A stretch of DNA of 64,000 nt from Ahaetulla prasina. Taxonomy: Eukaryota; Chordata; Lepidosauria; Squamata; Colubridae. Made by a program: the position numbers and the translations under genes. The notes beneath the pieces are model-generated. The model was not told the DNA's origin. It saw only the letters and a list, made by a program, of their open reading frames with translations, and did no database searches. This document shows, piece after piece, positions 33,376 through 45,911 of this stretch. The DNA lies in NCBI RefSeq assembly GCF_028640845.1, contig NC_080546.1, positions 29,285,020-29,349,019 of the forward strand. The letters run 5' to 3'. Position 1 is the stretch's first letter, and every line of letters begins with the position of its first letter.

Positions 33376-33941
33376 CATTTTATATTGGTCTCATAGTCCA
33401 TTCCTATATATTGCTTGATGAAGTCTTTATGATAAGAGCAATGCATTTTTAAAATACATATAAGAAGCCTCATAAATAATAAAAATAAAACAGCACAGGA
33501 TTTGAACATAGAATTGCAAGTTCACTCTCCTTCTAGATTATCTCAGTTGAAATTCTTTCCTCTTTAAATTACTCTACTTTTTAAAACATGTTAAAGAAAG
33601 TTTAAGAGGAAAAGAAACTGTTCTTTTCCTCTTTTTCTTTTAACTTGTGCTTCACAGATTATTTGTACTGTACTTTGGACCTACATCAAGATAATCCATA
33701 TAAATTCCTGTCATGTTACAAGAAAAGTTGGTGGCAAGCCAAAATGCTGTTCAGATTCTACATATTTAAAAATCTGGATTATTTTTTTAAAAAAGTGCTT
33801 GCTAAAACCATCAAAATGTCCTTTGTCAAATTCCTTACTTAATCTATAAAGCAGCATTTTAATCTATTAAAATGCTTTTGCTATGGATCCATTTTATCTC
33901 TATGAGCTGTATCAAAAACACACTGCAAACATTTTCATGTT

Positions 33942-34300
33942 AAGTAAAGATAAAGGTTCCCCTCGTACATATGTGCTAGTCGTTCCCAACTTTAGAGGAC
34001 GATGTTCATCTCCGTTTCTAAGCCGAAGAACCAGCGCTGTCCAAAGACGTCTCCGTGATCATGTGGCTGGCATGACTAAATGCCAAAGGCGCACGTAACG
34101 CTGTTACCTTCCCACCAAAGTGGTTCCTATTTTTTTCTACTTGCATTTTTTACGTGCTTTCGAACTGCTAGGGTGGCAGAAGCTGGAACAAGTAATGGGA
34201 GCTCACCCCGTTATGCGGCAATAGGGATTCAAACTGCTGAACTGCTGACCTTTCGATCAACAAGCTCAGCATCTTAGCCACTGAGCGACAGCATCCCTGT
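33942..34300 (-). mobile_element. Sauria-type tRNA SINE
   Basis: On the minus strand it begins with a tRNA-like head (A-box-like TGGCTAAGATGC, B-box-like GGTCAGCAGTTTGAATCC) and ends in the Bov-B-like tail GAGGGGAACCTTTATCTTTA. The target duplication ATTTTCATGTTA is at 33931-33942 and 34302-34313. Confidence 0.88.
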
Positions 34301-34654
34301 TATTTTCATGTTAGTAGAGTTATAATTAATATGCAATTACAGATTCCCAAGTTAATCGGAGGGGATTTTGAAGACACCTGAAAAATAGCAGCATGTGCCA
34401 AGCTAGAAATTTTTAAATTGTGTGTCAGGAAAGCTTCCCTGAATGATTACTTATCTACTAAAGATCACTACTAATGATTTTAAATACAACCACAAACATA
34501 TGATATAGGATACACATTGAGTTTACATGGCACATTAATAAAGCTGAAAAGAACCCTTCTGAATTTTTATATCAAAATGTTCTGCAAAAGTTTTGCCAAG
34601 TGATTTAAGAACTTCATAGTGACCAAGAAAACATTTCAGAAATCTGCTGGTGCA

Positions 34655-34855
34655 GGCGTGGTATTCACTTACCTTCGCTACCAGTTCGCAAATGGGAGCT
34701 TGCACGTGCCACCTCTGCACATATGCATGGCCTCCCGCACATGTGCAGAATGTCAAAAAAGGGATGTGATGACATCCAGGAGGGTGGACGGAGCCTCCCG
34801 CCGCCGCCGCCACCAGTTCTCCCAAACTGGATAGAACTGGCTGAATAGCACCACT
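34655..34855. mobile_element. Diverged hAT-like element
   Basis: GTATTCACTTACCTTCGCTA ... GAACTGGCTGAATAGCACCA resembles the GGTGGGATTCA family ends but is degraded. Confidence 0.4.
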
Positions 34856-34859
34856 GGTG

Positions 34860-36045
34860 CTAGAGACAGGAAACCTTCAAGCCACTGGATCATGAACACC
34901 ATGTTCATGAAGATCACAGAAATCCTGTGGCGTTCCTCAAGGCAGCGTTCTTGGACCAACACTCTTCATACTATACATAAATGATCTTTGTGACCATATC
35001 TCAAGTAATTGTGTTCTCTTTGCCGACGATGTCAAACTATTTAACACCACCGACAATACATCTACCATTCAAAAAGACCTTGATCATCTAACCGCTTGGT
35101 CTAAAACTTGGCAACTCCAAATCTCAATCAGCAAATGCTCAGTTTTACATATTGGAAAAAAGACCCAAACACTAAGTACATGCTTGATGGACGTTACCTT
35201 ACAGATAACTCCCACCCTGTAAAAGACCTTGGAGTTTTCAAATAACCTAAGTGCCAAAGCCCACTGCAACTACATAACAAAAAAGGCTCTAAGAGTTGTA
35301 AACCTAATCTTGCGTAGCTTCTTTTCCAAAAACACTACACTACTAACCAGAGCATATAAAACATTTGCTAGGCCAATCCTTGAATACAGCTCGCCTGTCT
35401 GGAACCCATACCACATTTCTGACATCAATACAATTGAACGTGTCCAGAAATATTTTACAAGAAGAGTTCTCCACTCCTCTGAAAACAACAAAATACCTTA
35501 TCCCACCAGACTTGAAATCCTAGGCTTAGAAAACTTAGAACTCCATCGCCTTTGACAAGACCTGAGTTTAACTCATAGAATCATCTACTGTAATGTACTT
35601 CCTGTTAAAGACTACTTCAGCTTTAATTGCAATAATACAAGAGCAACCATAGATTTAAACTTAATGTTAACCGCTTTAATCTAGATTGCAGAAAATATGA
35701 CTTCTGTAACAGAATCATCAGTGCTTGGAACATTTTACCTGACTCTGTGGTCTCTTCCATAATCCCAAAAGCTTTAACCAAAAACTTTCTACTATTGACC
35801 TCACCCCATTCCTAAGAGGCCCATAAGGGGCGTGCATAAGAGCACAAACATGCCTACCGTTCCTGTCCTATTTTTTTCTTTTATATATACATATATACAT
35901 ATATACATATATACATATATATATATTTATGCTTATACCTCCTTATATTTCCTCATATATATGTTTATATACTATATAACCTTTTGTGTGATGCTTATAT
36001 ATATTGTTATGACAAATAAAATAAATAAAAATAAATAAAAATAAA
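34860..36045 (+). mobile_element. L2/CR1-like LINE, 3' half
   Basis: Plus-strand RT remnants: [20 protein letters not shown] near 34929-34990, then the catalytic FADDVKLF about 35022-35045, then YITKKALRVVNLILRSFF and PILEYSSPVWNPYH to LEILGLENLELHRL. Frameshifts break it. It ends in an AAATAAAATAAATAAA tail at 36013-36045. Confidence 0.82.
35876..35960 (+). repeat. (ATATAC)n microsatellite
   Basis: Repeated TATATACATA units near the 3' end of the LINE. Confidence 0.85.
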
Positions 36046-36838
36046 ATGTTCTGTATTTTACACTCCACAAAAGTCAAATGAATATTAAATTTCACTCAAT
36101 TTGGATAAAACAGATATTCTCAAGGCACAGTGGTATTTTTTTTTACTTGAAATATGAAACCAGTAATGATAGCATTCTATTTAGGTATGTAATACCTAAA
36201 TAGAATGCTATTATATATTGTTACATATTAAGACAGATACTGTGTCCTACTTCTCTTCTTAACATTTATTGCATTTATTTATTAATCAAATTTGTATCTC
36301 CGCCCATCTCACTAAAAAAAGGACTCTGGAACGCACACAAGAATTGGTTAAAGAATAGATATAAAAACATAAAAATCCACATTTAAAAATGTTATATACA
36401 AACAGATATACAAACCCTGGGCAAAGAGAGAATATGAATAGCCACCTCAACAATGGATCCTTCCAAGCATGCCTCTAGTTCCCTGAGAGACCCAGATCTG
36501 ATAACATAACCAGGTTTTGTGGGTCTTCCAAAATATCAAAAACATGGAGCGAATCTTATTTTGAGAAGGGGTGGGAAGGAGAGAATCTTCAATAAAGTAA
36601 GCACCATGGTAGAGAAGGCATGTCTCCTGCCTTCTGCTCTGAAATGGTATGTCCCTCATTGATGTTCCCGCAGTATGCCTTCTCTATTAGATCTAATGGG
36701 ATGGGTTGATGGTAACTGGGAACAGGTGATCCATCAGATAGGATGGTCCCATGTTATGGAGCCCAGTCCTATGTCTTCTTTATGAATGAGACATGTAGCT
36801 GCTTTTTAAGGGCAGGACAGTTTTTATACAATATAGGT

Positions 36839-36955
36839 CAGGGGTCTCCAACCTTGGTCCCTTTAAGACTTGTGGACTTCAATTCCCAGAATCCCTCAGC
36901 CAGCAAAGCTTAAAGGGACCACAAGTCTTAAAGGGACCAAGGTTGGAGACCCCTG
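36839..36955. mobile_element. Palindromic hAT-like MITE (117 bp)
   Basis: Ends CAGGGGTCTCCAACCTTGGT and its near-perfect inverse; much of the element folds into a hairpin. Flanked by a perfect 8-bp duplication ATATAGGT (36831-36838, 36956-36963). Confidence 0.92.
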
Positions 36956-36956
36956 A

Positions 36957-37340
36957 TATAGGTAGTCGTTCACTTACAACCACAATTGAGCCCAAAATTT
37001 CTGTTTTTAAGTAAGACATTTGTTAAATCAGTTTTGCCCCATTTTCTTGCCAGAGCGGTTAAGTGAATCACTGCAGTTGATAAGTTAGTAACCCGGTGGT
37101 TAAGTGAATCTGGCTTCTCCATTTACTTGTCAAAAGATTGCAAAAGCTGATCACATGACCCCGGGACACAGCAATGGCGATAAGTAGGAACCAAGTGCCA
37201 AACATCTTAATTTTGATCACATGATCATGGGGGATGCTGCAAAGGTTGTAAGAGTGAAAAACGGTCATGTCACTTTTTTCAGTGCTGTTGCAACTTTGAA
37301 CGGTCACTAAATGAACTGTTGTAAGTTGAAGACTATGGAA
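36957..37340. mobile_element. GGTAGTC-type MITE
   Basis: Begins TATAGGTAGTCGTTCACTTA and ends TGTTGTAAGTTGAAGACTAT; same family as 23692-24029. It abuts the palindromic MITE. Confidence 0.65.
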
Positions 37341-38120
37341 ATTCTGTATCACTACTTTATGAATTAGGTTTAATAAAGATTTAAGAATGTGAATCAATTC
37401 CTGCTTGGATACAAATCTTTGTCATTAAGGATCTTCTTGGCTGACCACTCTCACAGAGTTTGCTAGGAAACTAAAGGAAGAAAATAGTTAAAACTGAGTG
37501 ATAATTATTTGTACATTTTGTTACTTTTGTTATAATCAAAGAAAGCTACAAATAGCTTTCAAGTGCATTCACATATTTTAATTAGCCACTGAACTATTAC
37601 TATTGAAAATGCAAATTACCAATTGAAAGTGAAGATAGTCTTTTGAGTGGTTATTCACTTTTGCTGGACTTTCTGTTTTAGCAAAAAAAGGCTTCTTTGC
37701 TTTTAATTCCCTCACTATGCATTTTGCAAGCCACCCAGAGTCATGACTGATTAGGGCAGCCTTTATATTTTCCAAATAAGTAAATACAATTTAAAAACAC
37801 ACATATATACTATGGGAAAAATACTAAGAAAAATGGTAGACTGAAGGTATTCCTTATTCTTATCTCCTATTGGCTAATGTATATTTCAATTAAGTATGCC
37901 TTTCAAATGAATTTCAAGTCAGAATGTATTTCCCCTTTTATTTTTAAATACATCTTAGGGCATTTCATATTGCACTACTTCACTATCTTATTGCTGCAAC
38001 TATAGCAGAATAAAAAAGAAAGAGAAGAATTTAAAAAAAGTGTGATCTGGATAAGCTCTGACAAGTACTTCATAGTTGCCAGAATGCTCACTGAAGATCA
38101 GCTTTTTAGATATTTACTAT
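37341..38120. other. Intergenic AT-rich sequence
   Basis: Nothing recognised beyond simple AT-rich DNA. Confidence 0.4.
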
Positions 38121-38125
38121 TATAC

Positions 38126-38413
38126 ATCGTCCAGTGGTAAAATCCTTTGCAGATTTGCTGTGCACGCATGCGCAGTGCACACCAAACACACTCTTTGTGC
38201 GGGAAAAGGCGGCTTAACAAAGTAAGTAGAACAGTGAGGGGTGAGAACAGCAGTGCCGTGCAATTTAGATTCGCTAGAAAGCAGGATTTCCTGTTTTCTA
38301 GCAAATATAGATTGCGCAGCACAGCTGATAGTCGGAAATACCAGTTCAGACAAACTTACAGCTTTTATCACACCGATTCGCATGAACCGGTGTGAACCGG
38401 TAGCATTTCACCC
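38126..38413. mobile_element. hAT-like element
   Basis: CCAGTGGTAAAATCCTTTGC at the left and GGTAGCATTTCACCCGATGC at the right resemble inverted ends of the GGGGTGAAAT family at 47205-48337. Confidence 0.55.
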
Positions 38414-38894
38414 GATGCTGCCATCTTATACTGTTTTACTGGTGTAACTTATTTTATTCAAGCAAGCCATAGCTTCAGATTCATAGAACCCTGAGTTACT
38501 TGCTTTAATGACTCTACTAGTGCAACAATACAGTATATAATTTAAGCAAACGTGTTCAATGGAGGATAACTTCCAATCCTTTTTTCCTGTACACAAATAC
38601 CCATGAGATAAAATAATAGCAGGCTGGATTTCTGGCACAGTACAAAGGAATTATCAAACTTCTCTCATAAAATCTTAGGTAGTTATCAAGAAACTGGATG
38701 CAAAGGCTAACAAATACAAAATGGTAGAAGATAATAAAGCGACTAAATAAATAAATAAATAAATAAATAAATATTATCAAGCGACTCCTGTAAATTCTTC
38801 TAGTAGTTGTTTTCTTAAATGTTGTTGATGGAAAAAATACATGACATATATTCAATTTAGCATGTTTAATTTTTTCCCTTTCTAAACAGGTAAT

Positions 38895-39864
38895 TTTATT
38901 TCACACCTAATCACTTTTAAAATGTCCATTTCATTAATAAAGGCACTAGAAGAAATTGCACCAAAGACCATTCAAGTAATATCAAGTAATTCAGCAGTTT
39001 TTATAATTTTTATACTTAAGGCAGAATTTGCTTCAGTAGAGATTATTTATAGAAACGTCGGGAATGAGAACTATATAAAACTTTGATGTAAAAAAATGAA
39101 ATTATGAAAACCCATGAAAGAATTCTTGCACAGTTAAAGTGATTCATAGCCATAAGAAAGAATGATAAATTAGTTTTAAAATTAAATTTTGAGATATTCC
39201 AAGATAAAAAGGATGTAATATTTAAACAGCATATACAGACTAAAGGACAAATATATTTGTATCAAACATTTGCTGGTTTTTCAATTCATGATAGGATATT
39301 TCTCTTCAATTGACATTTTTTAAATAGTTAACAATATATATTGTTTTCACAGAATTACAATACCCTTGGACAAGTGGAAAACAGCAATTTTGTTGTAGGA
39401 AAAAATACTACATAGACCACACAATGTCAGTATACAAGTAACTGAATGTTGTCAGTCATATTTTTTAAAGTCTTTCAAATATTTGGTTTTTGCCTTTTTG
39501 GGTACTTTTCTTCTAAAACAAAAATCAACCAAAAGAGAGATTGATTCATTGTGACCCCAAGGATTGACCTTTTTTTTTTCTTCTTTACTTTATCCCATGG
39601 ATTTCAGAATTCACTTCCTTCAGTTTAGAGCAGCATTCATTGACAATCTTATCTACTTAAGGCAGTTGTCAAAATATCCTTTTCATCTCTAAAAGAGGTG
39701 CCCCAGATCCTTATAGTTTAAGAATGCATACTGATGAAAGAAGTGCTACATAAAAATATACCCATTAATGTCTTCCGGTGAGTAGACAGTCCATTTGCAT
39801 GCTCACTGTATCCTTAGGACAGCTTTGTAACAATAAAGGGCTCTATCACTTCAGAAAAATCATG
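38895..39864 (-). other. PLA2G12A: PLA2G12A 3' UTR (inferred)
   Basis: AT-rich sequence after the stop codon. A minus-strand AATAAA (TTTATT at 38895-38900) could end the transcript; this is inference only. Confidence 0.4.
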
Positions 39865-39983
39865 TTACAGGTCTCTGTTGACTTCATACTGGCATACACA
39901 TGCAGCTCTTTGACTGTCAAGATATGGCTTGCACCCAAGATGTATGACTGCATCGAACACTAGTTGTACGGTAGATTCACAGG
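39865..39983 (-). CDS. PLA2G12A: PLA2G12A exon 4
   Basis: Acceptor CTTGCAG, then [20 protein letters not shown] to NRDL and TAA. Confidence 0.94.
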
Positions 39984-42900
39984 CTGCAAGATAGGAAAAT
40001 ATTTTTAATGATACCATAAAGAAAAGGTGTCATTACCTGCTTGAGGAGAAAAGATAAATAAAGCATAGTACAATCATAGTTTTGGGCAATGGGTGATTCA
40101 AATCACAATTAATATTATGTTCTTTACCCAATCTGAAGTTGCAGAGATTAACCTACAAAGATTTAGAATTAGAACTGTTCATGTTTACAAGAAGCTTGCT
40201 AGTCATATATTGTATATCTTATTATTTTATTGGTATGACTTTGGGAAGAATTTCGGAGCAGCTAAATAATGTACAATGTCTTCTATATTACTTTAATGTA
40301 AAAAAATGCAGTATCATCTCCCATTACTGCTTTCTTGATAGACTTCATCCAGATAGCTAAGATAGGAGAAATTAATTAATAATTTAAGAGTATAGACATA
40401 CAATCTGAAGAGCGATGCAAATAGCTAATTTTCCTTATTTCTCCATCTGAAACATTTCTACATTAACAAACCAAAACAGTATTAAATATTAATCACAATA
40501 ATATTAATGCATATTTGTAACAACTGTAAGTATAATTTACTTACAGTTACAATATCAATAAAGGTTAAGGTTCGTGTACAATATCAATAAAGGTTAAGGT
40601 TCCCCTCACACATATGAGCTAGTTGTTCCTGACTCTAGGGGGCAGTGCTCATCTCCATTTCAAAGGCGAAGAGCCAGAGCTGTCTCAAGACGTCTCCGTG
40701 GTCATGTGCCCAGCATGACTAAACACCAAAGGCATAGGCACTGTTACCTTCCCACCAGAGGTGGTTCCTATTTTCCTACTTGCATTTTTTATGTGCTTTC
40801 GAACTGCTAGGTTGGCAGAAGCTGGGCAAGTAATGGGAGCTCACTCCGTTACACAACACTAGGGATTCAAACCGCTGAACTGCCGACCTTTCAATTGACA
40901 AGCTCAGTGTCTTAGCCACTGAGCCATCGCATCCCTACAATATCAATAAATTATCACAAATATGTTTATGAAGCGACAATGATTTTTTAAACTAGCAAAA
41001 CTTGGATATTTTATTCTCTTCCCCATCCTCTTGCTTGCAGAACGAGTTTTAAATCCACATTTAAAGGAAGTAAAGAAAAAAAATTAGATGGAGAAACAAT
41101 TAGTTTAGCCTACAAGTAATATAATATAATATATAATATAACAACAGAGTTGGAAGGGACCTTGGAGGCCTTCTAGTCCAACCCCCTGCCCAGGCAAGAA
41201 ACCCTACACTATCTCAGTCAGATGGTTACCCAACATTTTCTTAAAAATTTCCAGTGTTGGAGCATTCACAACTTCTGCAGGCAAGTCGTTCCACTTATTA
41301 ATTGTTCTAACTGTCAGGAAATTTCTCCTTAGTTCTAAGTTGCTTCTTTCTTTGATCAGTTTCCACCCATTGCTTCTTGTTCTACCCTCAGGTGCTTTGG
41401 AGAACAGCCCGACTCCCTCTTCTTTGTGGCAACCCCTGAGATATTGGAACACTGCTATCATGTCTTCCCTAGTCCTTCTTTTTATTAAACTAGACATACC
41501 CAGTTCCTGCAACCGTTCTTCATATGTTTTAGCCTCCAGTCCCCTAATCATCTTTGTTGCTCTTCTCTGCATTCTTTCTAGAGTCTCAACATCTTTTTTA
41601 CATCGTGGCGACCAAAACTGGATGCAATATTCCAAGTGTGGCCTTACCAAGGCATTATAAAGTGGCACTAACACTTCACGTGATCTTGATTCTATCCCTC
41701 TGTTTATGCAGCCCAGAACTGTGTTGGCTTTTTTAGCAGCTGCTGCACACTGCTGGCTCATATCTAAATGGTTATCCACAAGTAATTTAATTTAATCCTG
41801 AAAACTAAGTGGATGGTTTAATCCGAAGAGTTTTAAGTAAAACCTAATGGGTGATTCTGCTATATACTACATTTAAACATTATATCCTTTAAATAACTAA
41901 CAGAAGTACATACCTATCCATTTGAACATGTAGAAAAACCAAGTTGTAGATAATGCAATCACATTAACCTGATCTTCTGGTTTAAATTTCGTTTAGTTGG
42001 GCTCAGATTATATAATCTTGGTAAATCTCTGTCACACCATATTTCTCAAGAGTGGCTCACCTTGCACAGACTCAGGTATTCCTAATGTCTTCTGCACGTC
42101 TCTGCAGATCTTTGAAAGGCAATATTGAAACTGCTCGTCACAATCATGTTTTTTGCTACCACAGGTGTCATAACATCTGTCATGCCGATTGCAGCATTTT
42201 GTCATTGAAGGAATGCCAATGTCAAACTGAAAAACAAGTTCCAATGATTAGCATCTTGAGAGTTAAATGCTTCAATCCCATAAAATTAAGAAATTGTTTC
42301 TTCTGAAGGAGCTCCGAGAATGGATGAAAGGTGATAGGAATGCTGCAATGCATCGATCAAAAAATAAGAAAAACTCCTCCACACAATAAGTACATTATGT
42401 CTGAAGAGGGCAATATTATGAGGAGCGGGGGAGGACACTTTTTAACTGTACTTTTTGAAAGTTGGAACTACAAGGAAGTGATAATAGTGGAATGATGTTA
42501 AACAACTGGTAGATTTTTCAGGCTTTTGTGCTGATTTGAAGAGATAGGAAAAGGGGTAGCAGGTTAAAATTCACTAACTAACTTGATTTAAACCTTTCCA
42601 CTCCCAATTTCTTTGGTCTCTTCCATCAGCAGGAAATTATATTATTGATACTTTGCAATCTGATACCAAATATTGGTAATAGATTTCCCAGCTGTCAGGA
42701 AAATCATACTGTGAGGGCCATAAAAAATTTAGTAACAAAACCAAGTGAATAAGTGAAAATCTTAAAAATCACCTCAAATTGGTCCTTTAAACTTTCACTG
42801 AATGAGCCTCCATAAATTGTACTGTAACAGAATTACATTGATTTACTATATTATACCTCACTGATTTGCCTGTTATCACTATAAGTTATTCTCTGGTGCT

Positions 42901-45900
42901 ACAACTGTCTATTATCAAAAGTAGGAAAGAGCTTACTTTAATTCAGAGTGTAAAGAAATTTAATATGCCATGATAGATAAAGAATATTTTCACAAGACAC
43001 TAAGAAATATTAGACTAAGAGATAACAGGATTCATTATTTATGATTTGGTGTGCTATTCAACTCAATACTGTAAAAGCGCACCTACTGAAATTTAACTCA
43101 GATATACATTGTTTTAGCACTGCCGCTTTCTTCAAAACATATATTCAGGACTCACTCTTTAACCAAAACTCAGGAAGCTTTTACTATCTGGGTCTGGGTG
43201 AAATAAAACTGAATAGGATGTGTAAAATAAGGCTGCTACACTTTCACCCTTCTCTCCTGTTCTCCACATAATAGCACATGTCATCACTCATCCATTCTCC
43301 GTCTTCTCAGTTGCTTCCCACCCGCTCTGCCATTGCTGAAGTCCCAGAATGGCATATCCCATTTCTTCAGCCACCCGTTGCCTTCCCTCCCTCATTTCAG
43401 GTGCTAGTGAGCCATGGTGGCCCAGTGGTTAGAGTGCAGTACTGCAGAGTACTTCTGCTGACTGCAGGCTGCCTGCAATTTGGCAATTCAAATCTCGTCA
43501 GGCTCAAGATTGACTCAGCCTTCCATCCTTCCGAGGTGGGTAAAATGAAGACCTAGATTTTTGGGGGCAATATGCTGACTGTAAACTGCTTAGAGAGGGC
43601 TGTAAAGCACTGTAAAGCGGTATATAAGTCTTAAGTGCTATTGCTACTGCTAGTACCTTTGACTTTTTCTGTATCCCCAACTGCCACTCCTACCTAGAAA
43701 AAAAAACAAATTCATTTTGTTCCATGCACAAGCCCAAACATCCAAAATGTGTGTTTAGACCAAGTGCCCCCATGGGTTCTGTGAAAGGATCATGTAATAT
43801 TCTGCACATCTGTTAGTAACTTACATGAACTCCAAAGAGTGGAGAACCACATCCGTTGGGTGGTACAGGCTTATAGTTGTAGCGAGGTAAAGGTTTGTAT
43901 CCTGTAAAACATTAAGTGCTTAAATTAGAACCATGATAGAGAACCTATGGCACACGTGCCAGAGGTGGCTCGCAGCGCCCTTTCTGTGAGCACACGAGCC
44001 GTCGCCCCAGTTCAGCTCTGCTGTGCATGCCCGTGCACCTCCCACCAGCCAGCTGGTCTTCTGCCACACATGTGTGGGATCAGGGCACATGAGGAGGAGC
44101 GTGCATCCATGCGCAAGGGCAGGGCATATGCAGGGCAGTGCACGCATTCGCAGGGGGGCAGGGGGGCCCCCACAGGGGGGGCATCCACAGGGAGCACCTG
44201 CACGCTGCATTTTGATAGTTCGTGTGTGTGCGGTGGGCACTCGGTCTGGAAAAAGTTAGCTAGCCCTGGATTAGAATATTTAAAATGCTTCTGATTTTTC
44301 CAGACTCACTCAAGACAAAGCTAAGAAATTATTGATCTATTTTTATAGATATATTCATTAGTTATACATCACAATTTGCAGGGACTTAAGGTACTGTACA
44401 TAGCACTTTCTCCTTCAAACTTTTCCTCTTAACAATAACCTGGTAAAGTACTTGGGATGAGATGAAATGCAGCTACCAGGTCATTCTCTGAATTTCCACT
44501 GAGTCTGGATTTGAACCAAAGTCCCTAGTTCCATATCCATACCACAAATCCATCTATTGTCTCAATTGTCTGAATTTAACAAGATAGTCTTTATTTTAAT
44601 TATGGTATACAAAAATGAAACAACTTAATCTCACAGTACTATATATGTCTATTCAGAAATCATGCCCCTTGAATTGCATGAACTTACCAAATGAATGAAC
44701 ATAAAACTGCAATGCAATTCTCAAATTGTGACCAAATGAATCACTACTGCCTTTGGAGATACCTTCTGTTAATTATTTGAAGTGCTGTACTGGATACCCA
44801 TTATGAAATTAAAATGCCAGTCAGGTTTTTTTTTTAATATAGCTATTCAGTTTGGGCTTGTTAATAATAAAGTTCTATTAATTTACTTTAGCCTTACTAT
44901 CTAGAGGTTTATTTCTAACCATTTGCCAAGCTTCTACTAATGATATGGGCATAAGATTAAGGTTGTGAAACCACAGTAAATTCTAGGAATTAAAGAAACC
45001 CAGAAGTGAAAACTGGGTTTCAATGAGTTAACCTAACCTTTTAAAGTACTGTTGAAAGAAGAAGGGATTATGTTTCACATCCATTTTCAAATTTTGTAAT
45101 CTGTTTAGCAAAATTGATGATTACATAATCTCTTCTGCAATATAATCCTTGGCATTTTCACAAAATAACATGAACTGAATATGCTTAAGATCACGATAAG
45201 CTATAACAACAGGTATATTGTATGCAGTAAGGAGCCAAAATAATATTATTGCTAATATTTTAAACAAATATTTTAGGCATCCCTTGAAAGTACAAACAGG
45301 AGACTTCAATCCTATAACCATTTATCTGGGTTTAAGTTCCACTAAATTTAATATGAACTATTTCTGCAATAGTCAAATACAGGAGTATGCTGTTCAATCT
45401 CCAGTTTGTCATGTTTACATCTGTCACCTGCAATCTAAAGACACTGTCTGATTTGAATAACTATATTGAATTTACAACCTGTTTTTGCCTATTATGAAGC
45501 TGCCTGGGAACCTCAGATTTTCCTGACTTTAGCAAAAACAAGTCATGTGTTTTCCTTGTTATTTATTTTTATGACCCTCTCTTAACATACCTTTGAATAG
45601 GAAAAAAAATTTAAAATTCACTCAACACGTTTGGCTTTATAACGAATCGTCGAACACATATACATTTCTTCTAATATAGTATGATTATTACCATCACTGC
45701 ATTTATAGTGACAGAGTCCGTCTTCTCCTCCCAGGAGATCCAGAGCGGCGTTTATGTAAGTATCGATCTTATGAACGCCGTTTCTGATCGTCTTCAATGT
45801 CATCCTCCAATCCGGAGTTTCAGGCTCCTGGCACCGGGTCGGCTCTAGCAGCACGGCGAGTAGGGCCCCGGTCACGAGCAGCGGCAACAAGACCGCTCGC

Positions 45901-45911
45901 CTTACGGGCAT
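39865..45911 (-). CDS. PLA2G12A: PLA2G12A, group XIIA secretory phospholipase A2 (complete, four coding exons)
   Basis: Minus-strand exons in order: 45911-45692, 43901-43825, 42226-42061, 39983-39865. They sum to 582 bp, an open frame of 193 residues plus TAA; the human protein has 189. Phases and GT..AG borders agree. The product is a secreted, calcium-dependent enzyme of the atypical group XII, with weak classical activity. Seen: signal peptide ([20 protein letters not shown].. cut near TRC|QE), the conserved [20 protein letters not shown], a calcium loop around [11 protein letters not shown], the catalytic pair in [13 protein letters not shown], and a Cys-rich C-terminus ([17 protein letters not shown]). 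It is a housekeeping relative, not a group I/II venom gene. Confidence 0.96.
40575..40937 (-). mobile_element. Sauria-type tRNA SINE
   Basis: Same family and orientation as 33942-34300, with head at the right (TTAGCCACTGAGCCATCGCA on +). The target sequence ACAATATCAATAAA occurs on the right at 40937 and twice on the left (about 40549 and 40578), a small local tail duplication. Confidence 0.85.
41116..41786 (-). mobile_element. CR1 LINE, 3' end with open ORF2 C-terminus
   Basis: A 191-residue frame (41204-41779) remains open: [40 protein letters not shown], then [20 protein letters not shown]. That is the end of the CR1 reverse transcriptase ORF. 3' short repeats (ATAAT)n are at 41118-41142. 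It is 5'-truncated and lies in PLA2G12A intron 3, in the same orientation as the gene. Confidence 0.93.
42061..42226 (-). CDS. PLA2G12A: PLA2G12A exon 3 (catalytic His-Asp)
   Basis: Acceptor TTTTTCAG, then [20 protein letters not shown], ending at [11 protein letters not shown] with donor GTGAGC. Contains the catalytic His and the first of the paired Asp. Confidence 0.96.
42227..43400 (-). other. PLA2G12A intron 2
   Basis: Ordinary intron sequence with no recognised element until the SINE at 43408. Confidence 0.5.
43408..43655 (+). mobile_element. tRNA-derived SINE
   Basis: tRNA-like head TGGCCCAGTGGTTAGAG (A box) and GGCAATTCAAATCTC (B box). The body is CCTTCCATCCTTCCGAGGTG and the tail GTAAAGCGGTATATAAGTC. 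A different family from the Sauria type. Confidence 0.8.
43825..43901 (-). CDS. PLA2G12A: PLA2G12A exon 2 (calcium-binding loop)
   Basis: 77 bp with acceptor TTTTACAG and donor GTAAGT; encodes [20 protein letters not shown] and LFGVH. Confidence 0.95.
43931..44268. mobile_element. hAT-like MITE
   Basis: Ends CCATGATAGAGAACCTATGG and AAAAGTTAGCTAGCCCTG are imperfect inverted repeats. Flanks AATTAGAA / GATTAGAA match at 7 of 8. GC-rich, rapidly diverging interior. Confidence 0.7.
44277..45690 (-). other. PLA2G12A intron 1
   Basis: AT-rich intron sequence with no exon or clear repeat found. Confidence 0.5.
45692..45911 (-). CDS. PLA2G12A: PLA2G12A exon 1 (signal peptide)
   Basis: The ATG at 45911-45909 gives a typical signal peptide of about 26 residues. 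The same frame is open upstream to Met codons up to 46031, but those would bury the hydrophobic core behind about 40 charged residues, so the internal Met is preferred. Donor GTAATA at 45691. Confidence 0.85.

Noticed and set aside
43947..44294. 115-residue GC-rich frame
   Set aside because: Lies wholly within a hAT-like MITE and has no conserved domain.
39865..45911. Possible venom phospholipase
   Set aside because: The sequence, exon layout and neighbours identify the ubiquitous group XIIA gene; venom enzymes are groups I and II.
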